Source: an uncultured Ruminococcus sp.
GTDB taxonomy: Bacteria; Bacillota; Clostridia; Oscillospirales; Acutalibacteraceae
NCBI GenBank assembly: GCA_902783815.1
Contig: CACZSM010000083.1
Location: 1-6,808, forward strand
Reading direction: 5' to 3'
Length of the DNA stretch: 6,808 nt
Position numbers and translations under genes: made by a program. Positions 3,640 through 6,808 of this stretch are shown here, in pieces. Position 1 is the stretch's first letter, and each line of letters begins with the position of its first letter. The notes under the pieces were generated by a model. That model was not told the origin of the DNA and did no database searches. It worked only from the letters and a program-made list of their open reading frames with translations.

Positions 3640-6258
3640 TCAAAGGTTTTTCAATATCTCAATAAACCGATCCATTGTATATGATCCTTGGATCTCCATT
3701 TCCTTTTTCTCAAATACCATATAATACTTAAACCTTGCACCGCTCAACAGATCCCACTTCTTGCCGAGGTCGAGCTTATCTCTGCTATCCTCGTTTTTCA
3801 GATGTTCACCCTTTGTTTCAACCAGAACTGTGATACCGCTTTTTGTTCTGATAATAAAATCGGGATAGTGATTGATAAATCCATTGAGCCGGAAGCCTTT
3901 TCTGTCGATGATTCTATGCCACCACAGCACATTATCAAGAGGAACGACATTGCTTATAAGCCTGAATTCAAAATTGTTTAGATCATTACATTCTGATGTA
4001 TATAGTGATTTATCCAAACTGTCAAAGCTTGCTGTAGGAGTGATCACTTTCGGGAAAGAATATGCGCCATCCTCTTGGCAAATGATTTTATTGATTTCAA
4101 TCAAATCTTCAAACCGCTTCTTGCGGTACTCTTTCTCGTATTCCTCGATCTTATCCCGAATCTTAGAAGCATAAAACGGAATAGAGCTTTCCATTGCGTT
4201 CAAGGCGTCCTCGTCCATCTCGCTGATGACACGGGTAACATAATCCTTTACTTCTTCTGTTGAGTAACGGTTGTTCTTGTTGATCTGAGCTGTCAGCAAG
4301 GTGGCGCAAGCAGAAATACGATTTTTGCTTGAGATCTGTTTAAGGTACTCTCTCAGTTGTTCGCTCTCCGCTTTTGCAGCTCTGCGATATTTGGGTATCG
4401 CCTCGCCCTTTTCGGCTATATCGACCTCAAACATCTCGCCTGTCGCCAGATTAAACTGTATATCGGCAGAAACCTTATTCAGCGAAAAGCCCTCCGATAA
4501 ATTTTCTTTTTCAAGCAGAGTATATCCGTCGGGACTGAATATGATATTGGGAGTTCCTTTAATGAAGAACTGCGGAACGGTCAATGCCATCGCGTCTTCT
4601 TTAAATTGCTCCTGCATCGGGTATTGATTTAACATATCCCCTAAATCACCACCAAAAAATCCATCGTTACCGCTGCTCTCCAATTCTTCATCATACTGCT
4701 GTGCGGCTGTTGTAGCCTGTTCAACCATCTGTGTTAATTCATCTGTCGGAGCCGCCGCTGTCGTGTCAATATGAAAATCATCGGGCAGTTCCGTATCGAG
4801 CCAATGCTCATTGGTAGGTTCATCGTTTGACGTAATATCCTCCACCTTCGGTTGCTCCGCTACGTCAGGCTTGAACGGTGTTTCTTCATCTGCTCCTATC
4901 CTGTAATCCTTTTTACTGAATCCTGCCTTGTTCAAGCCTTTTACGATCTCATCAAGCGTTGAGCGGAAATTTGAAGAGGATGTCAGCACATAGGAAGTAT
5001 TCAGCAAAGGCATCTTATACTTTGTAGCGTGTGGTTGTCTGAGTATCCTGCCGAGGATCTGCTCGACATCCACTCTTGAATTCTTGTTTGCCACAGAAGC
5101 TAAAATATAAGCAAACGGACAATCCCAGCCTTCTTTCAGCGCATTGACCGTGATAATGTATCTTATCTCACAGCCTTTACGCAATAAATCTACGCCTTTA
5201 AGCTCATTAACATTTGATGTTTTGATTGCGATCTGCTCCTGCGGAATACCATAGGAAATGAGCTTATCCTTCAGTTTCTCAAAAGTGACTGTATCCGAGC
5301 TTGTTTTCGGCTCTGCCTGAAACAGCACTATTGGTCGGATATATTTGCCGCCGTTCTCATATTCCACGTCAGCTTGCTGCTCAATACTGCCGCGCAGCTT
5401 AACTGCATCACGAAGGACATCCTTTACATTATCCCGATTGTAAACCACAACAGGCAGCTTGACCATGTTCTCGCTTTTGAGTTCACGAGCATCGACATAC
5501 GAAATGATATTACTGTTTTTCTTTGGAGTCGCCGTTAAATCGAGAATAAAGGACGGATTGAGATTATTAAGCATTTCTTTGCTCAGATTTGAGCTTGCGT
5601 TATGGCTCTCATCAACGATTACGACAGGTTCAAGATGCCTCAACGCCTGAATCAAAGCAGTTTCGTCTGTATCGGCTAACAGCACTTCATCATCTTTGAA
5701 ATAGTCGGCAAAGCGTTTCAGGTTTCCATTTTCCTGATAAACCTTTCTGACATCTTTTTTCTTGCTGTCTACACGCAAAGAAGCGTAGCTCAGTACACAG
5801 ATCGTCAGCATTTCTCTGACAGTATCTGGAGAGAAGTTCTGTCCGTTCAGCAGCTGCTCTTTTGTATATACGCCAACTTTTCCCGAAAAATCTCTATCAA
5901 TTCTCTGTCTATATGCGTGTTCAACATTTGAAAGTGTTTTGATCGTTTGCTCAATGATAGCGTCAGACGGTGCCAGCCATACGACAACCTTCGGCTTATC
6001 TAAAGGCATTTTATCGAAAATCGGTTTAAGCGAAGAACATGCCATAAAAGTCTTGCCGCCGCCTGTCGGAACCTTAAAGCAGATATGCGGAACGCCTTTG
6101 ATCTCATCCTTATATGCAGGAACGCCGCCAAATCCCACAGCTATATCCTGCAGCTTCCAATATTCGGTCCAAGCTGTAGAAATATCATATTGATTCAGGC
6201 AATCCAGATAATCTGATAGATTGCGCATAGCTCGTTTTTGATATTTGTTTAATTCCAT
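3640..6258 (-). CDS. res: Type III restriction enzyme Res subunit (SF2 helicase/ATPase plus PD-(D/E)XK endonuclease)
   Basis: This 872-residue protein is the ATP-dependent restriction subunit that works with Mod to translocate or slide along DNA and cut unmethylated sites. The N-terminal half is a superfamily 2 motor: Walker A PTGGGKT at 64-70, a DESH box at 216-219, LTATP (motif III) at 241-245, motif V around NALKEGWDC at 372-380, and motif VI QILGRILRQP at 400-409. An acidic, low-complexity stretch (about 456-540) links it to the C-terminal part. Near the end, HYPD (D800) and VETK (E814, K816) form the PD-(D/E)XK nuclease site expected of Res. All key residues are present and there is no frameshift, so the enzyme looks active. 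The length is toward the lower end for Res subunits. The start is fixed by a good binding site at 6262-6269 and the 9-base gap to mod. A WYL regulator follows 23 bases downstream. Confidence 0.96.
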   Translation of the reverse strand: MELNKYQKRAMRNLSDYLDCLNQYDISTAWTEYWKLQDIAVGFGGVPAYKDEIKGVPHICFKVPTGGGKTFMACSSLKPIFDKMPLDKPKVVVWLAPSDAIIEQTIKTLSNVEHAYRQRIDRDFSGKVGVYTKEQLLNGQNFSPDTVREMLTICVLSYASLRVDSKKKDVRKVYQENGNLKRFADYFKDDEVLLADTDETALIQALRHLEPVVIVDESHNASSNLSKEMLNNLNPSFILDLTATPKKNSNIISYVDARELKSENMVKLPVVVYNRDNVKDVLRDAVKLRGSIEQQADVEYENGGKYIRPIVLFQAEPKTSSDTVTFEKLKDKLISYGIPQEQIAIKTSNVNELKGVDLLRKGCEIRYIITVNALKEGWDCPFAYILASVANKNSRVDVEQILGRILRQPHATKYKMPLLNTSYVLTSSSNFRSTLDEIVKGLNKAGFSKKDYRIGADEETPFKPDVAEQPKVEDITSNDEPTNEHWLDTELPDDFHIDTTAAAPTDELTQMVEQATTAAQQYDEELESSGNDGFFGGDLGDMLNQYPMQEQFKEDAMALTVPQFFIKGTPNIIFSPDGYTLLEKENLSEGFSLNKVSADIQFNLATGEMFEVDIAEKGEAIPKYRRAAKAESEQLREYLKQISSKNRISACATLLTAQINKNNRYSTEEVKDYVTRVISEMDEDALNAMESSIPFYASKIRDKIEEYEKEYRKKRFEDLIEINKIICQEDGAYSFPKVITPTASFDSLDKSLYTSECNDLNNFEFRLISNVVPLDNVLWWHRIIDRKGFRLNGFINHYPDFIIRTKSGITVLVETKGEHLKNEDSRDKLDLGKKWDLLSGARFKYYMVFEKKEMEIQGSYTMDRFIEILKNL

Positions 6259-6270
6259 AATTTCACCTTA
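6259..6270 (-). promoter_or_regulatory. Ribosome binding site of res overlapping the mod stop codon
   Basis: On the minus strand the mod stop TAA runs directly into a Shine-Dalgarno sequence (TAAGGTGA), followed by 5 bases and the ATG of res at 6258. The overlap of stop codon and binding site suggests translational coupling of Res to Mod. That would help keep methylation ahead of restriction. The overlap is seen in the sequence; the coupling is inferred. Confidence 0.75.
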
Positions 6271-6808
6271 TAGTCTTGAAATATCTCTCGGGATCTTCTT
6301 GAATGTGATATTATACTTTTCAAGTTCTCTATCACTCAGCGTACACAAGTCGGCATATATGATATAGGCGCCCGCTTTTGTTTGGATAGTACTTAAAAAG
6401 TCATTGTTCAGCGTAGTGATAGCTTCCTTTTCATAGAAGAAATAGTAAGCATTATCAGCATGCTTGCCGAGATAATAGGGTTCGTCAACTTTGCGCTGTT
6501 CCAAAGGCTGTTTGGTTTCGGTAAAATAAACGTACTTGCGGATCTCGTCTTCCCCTATATCTTCATTGAGCAATTCGCCGTTGAAGATAGGTTTTCCCAA
6601 TTCGTAATAACTGAAACTGCCATCGATACCCTCAACAGCTTTTTTGCCGTCGCCATACCCATTGATCACACGCTTTATTCTTTCTGCCGTGATAGAATCA
6701 GCGTAGTCCATCATCTCGATAAGAATAAACTTGCGGTTGCCGTCGTCAGCTTTGTTCATGTTCAGCACCGCATGGGCGGTGGTGCCGCTACCCGCAAAGC
6801 TGTCGAGA
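6268..6808 (-). CDS. mod: Type III restriction-modification DNA methyltransferase Mod, C-terminal part (5' end beyond window)
   Basis: Only the last 179 codons are present and the reading frame stays open through the window edge at 6808. The visible part starts with a methyltransferase motif I (LDSFAGSGTTAHAV, the AdoMet-binding FxGxG loop), then GNRKFILIEM and an ITAERIKRVI helix. In the beta class of N6-adenine methyltransferases the catalytic DPPY motif precedes motif I, so it should lie outside the window. The C-terminal stretch (YVYFTETKQPLEQ, then a YYFFYEKEAITTL segment and an end FKKIPRDISRL) fits the family's C-terminal region. In type III systems Mod recognises a short asymmetric site, methylates one strand, and forms a complex with Res. 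The GTG at 6768 is internal to motif I context and is not the start. The frame ends in TAA only 9 bases before res, so the two are co-transcribed. Family assignment is very sure; target specificity cannot be read here. Confidence 0.95.
   Translation of the reverse strand, partial: LDSFAGSGTTAHAVLNMNKADDGNRKFILIEMMDYADSITAERIKRVINGYGDGKKAVEGIDGSFSYYELGKPIFNGELLNEDIGEDEIRKYVYFTETKQPLEQRKVDEPYYLGKHADNAYYFFYEKEAITTLNNDFLSTIQTKAGAYIIYADLCTLSDRELEKYNITFKKIPRDISRL

Noticed and set aside
3688..6193. Several plus-strand open frames within res
   Set aside because: All lie opposite the intact Res gene, whose helicase and nuclease motifs account for the sequence.
1..6808. CRISPR arrays, tRNA or rRNA genes, insertion sequences
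   Set aside because: I saw no regularly spaced direct repeats, no cloverleaf or rRNA signatures, and no transposase or integrase coding sequence.

Overview
The window looks like chromosomal or mobile-element DNA from a low-to-moderate GC Gram-positive gut anaerobe of the class Clostridia (Ruminococcus-like). The basis is strong GGAGG-type ribosome binding sites, sigma-A type promoter spacing, U-tailed hairpin terminators, a Firmicutes-style LexA-like repressor, and a sigma-region-4-like protein of the type carried by clostridial conjugative elements. The genus is an inference. Every gene I accept lies on the minus strand, so the window is best read from right to left.

Right part (6808 to 2588): an operon for a type III restriction-modification system. 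It begins with the C-terminal end of the Mod adenine methyltransferase, cut by the window edge. The complete Res helicase-nuclease follows, with its ribosome binding site overlapping the mod stop codon. After only 23 bases comes a WYL-domain transcription regulator, and the unit closes with a clear intrinsic terminator at 2588-2624.

Middle (2575 to 1073): a second unit starts at a well-formed promoter (TTGAAA, 17 bases, TATAAT) with a candidate LexA-type operator just downstream. It encodes a self-cleaving LexA/S24-family repressor, then two small zinc-ribbon proteins that look like tandem paralogues. A short orphan reading-frame tail and several hairpins follow, and the unit ends at a long hairpin terminator (1073-1143).

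Left part (1072 to 1): a roughly 290-base minus-strand noncoding region rich in RNA structure leads into a gene for a sigma-70-region-4-like DNA-binding protein. The structure includes a 22-bp long-range stem whose only deviations are U.G wobbles on the minus strand, a local hairpin overlapping one of its arms, a GNRA hairpin, and a helix that sequesters the ribosome binding site with a possible competing helix. This looks like a regulatory leader and is the least explained structure in the window. The final 240 bases hold a 14-bp hairpin and a weak plus-strand terminator-like hairpin, but no gene I can support.

Together, the right half is a defence operon with its own candidate regulator. 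The left half looks like a mobile-element backbone with damage-responsive (LexA-like) and sigma-like regulators. The orphan tail at 1224-1289 hints at a recombination junction between segments.
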